Assembly (NCBI GenBank): GCA_023411115.1
Contig: JAEYPF010000022.1
Location: 1 to 33,708 of the forward strand
DNA from: Methanobacteriota archaeon
GTDB taxonomy: Archaea; Methanobacteriota; Methanobacteria; Methanobacteriales; Methanobacteriaceae
Length of the DNA: 33,708 nucleotides
Reading direction: 5' to 3'
In this document: one piece after another, positions 33,375-33,708 of the stretch
How the letters are laid out: each line of letters starts with the position of its first letter
Position numbering within the stretch: the first letter of the stretch is position 1
Position numbers and translations under genes: made by a program
The notes under the pieces: generated by a model
Database searches by the model: none
Told to the model about the DNA's origin: nothing
What the model saw: only the letters and a program-made list of their open reading frames with translations

Positions 33375-33572
33375 CCTTATTTAAATTTCATCCATATTAT
33401 TTTTTATAAACTAAAATAAAGCTCTAACTACGGTTAATTGCTTAAAAAACATTAATTTTTATTTAACTGCATACCATAATAAATTATTTTAAACATGAAA
33501 CTTATAACTTATAATAACTCTTATTCATTTATTTTTTTAAAAATTTAAAATTAAATCTCGGAGGTGCTTTAG

Positions 33573-33708
33573 TTGGCTGAAAAGAAATCACCCGCAGAAG
33601 GATGGCCTGTTATTAATGGGGATTATGTGGTCGGAGACCCTGAAAGCCCTGTAGCAGCAACCACCCTGGGATCACACAATGAGGACGTTCCAGCAGCAGC
33701 AGGAGCTG
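33573..33708 (+). CDS. mtrA: Tetrahydromethanopterin S-methyltransferase subunit A (MtrA), 5' part, stand-alone
   Basis: The window ends inside this gene. Forty-five codons are visible, beginning at TTG 33573 after a strong SD (GGAGGTG at 33560-33566). The protein starts AEKKSPAEGWPVINGDYVVGDPESPVAATT in sections matching the N-terminus of MtrA (EGWPVINGDYVVGDPESP), the corrinoid-carrying subunit of the Na+-pumping methyltransferase Mtr. In the standard operon mtrA follows mtrB; here it follows a SAM methyltransferase gene and a 198-base AT-rich gap, so it is probably an extra, solo copy. Whether it keeps the cobamide-binding His and the C-terminal membrane anchor cannot be seen. Confidence 0.88.
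   Translation, partial: MAEKKSPAEGWPVINGDYVVGDPESPVAATTLGSHNEDVPAAAGA

Noticed and set aside
1..33708. tRNA or rRNA genes
   Set aside because: I looked for the T-loop consensus (GGTTCRANNCC) and for GC-rich clover-leaf segments in the intergenic regions and found none that fit; a covariance-model scan would be decisive.

Overview
The window looks like chromosome from a mesophilic methanogenic archaeon of the Methanobacteriales, most likely Methanobacterium or a close relative. Reasons: a run of methanogenesis marker genes (mmp2, 3, 6, 5, 15, 17), an MtrA N-terminus that closely resembles the Methanothermobacter protein as I remember it, archaeal-type Trm5, DphB, NucS and Nob1, GGTG/GGAG Shine-Dalgarno (SD) sites and AT-rich TATA promoters. 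Genus and species are inferred. No tRNA, rRNA, CRISPR array or transposase was seen.

Layout. 1-5 kb: the 3' end of a PAS-type histidine kinase gene, a small unknown gene, and a 1323-residue soluble kinase with eight PAS domains whose C-terminus is a close paralog of the truncated one. 5.1-8.6 kb: a zinc alcohol/formaldehyde dehydrogenase and, divergently, a sodium:solute symporter with its small accessory protein. Between them lies a 270-bp array of ten tandem hairpins interspersed with SD-like boxes, the last of which is the dehydrogenase's own ribosome binding site. 8.7-11.5 kb: a minus-strand accessory patch with a gene broken by one in-frame TGA, an ERF single-strand annealing protein, NucS, an acidic-tailed protein and a ribbon-helix-helix regulator. 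11.8-16.4 kb: PRC-barrel protein, a second hairpin array, a 49-residue zinc protein, pyrE, a secreted Asn/Thr-rich protein, moaB, a structured intergenic element, Nob1 and a duplicated membrane protein.

16.5-25.3 kb is the functional core. DUF2117, mmp2, mmp3, mmp6, DUF2111, mmp5, mmp15 and mmp17 run in one direction with short gaps or overlaps, followed by nifB and mtnA. Mmp3 and Mmp17 are components of the ATP-dependent methyl-coenzyme M reductase (MCR) activation complex. Mmp15 carries both the ATPase core and the two cluster-bridging cysteines of 2-hydroxyacyl-CoA-dehydratase activators. NifB makes the 8Fe carbide precursor cluster, and similar clusters have been reported in the MCR activation complex. 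The locus therefore reads as a cluster-building and low-potential electron-delivery module for MCR.

25.3-33.7 kb: zinc ribbon, trm5, dphB, an orphan adenine methylase, a PadR-controlled ABC exporter closed by a strong hairpin, two small or unknown genes, a SAM methyltransferase, and the start of mtrA standing alone rather than inside an mtrEDCBAFGH operon.

The most novel-looking signals are the hairpin/SD array at 6309-6578, its relative at 12096-12186, the structured element at 14745-14821, and the nifB/mmp15 linkage to MCR activation.
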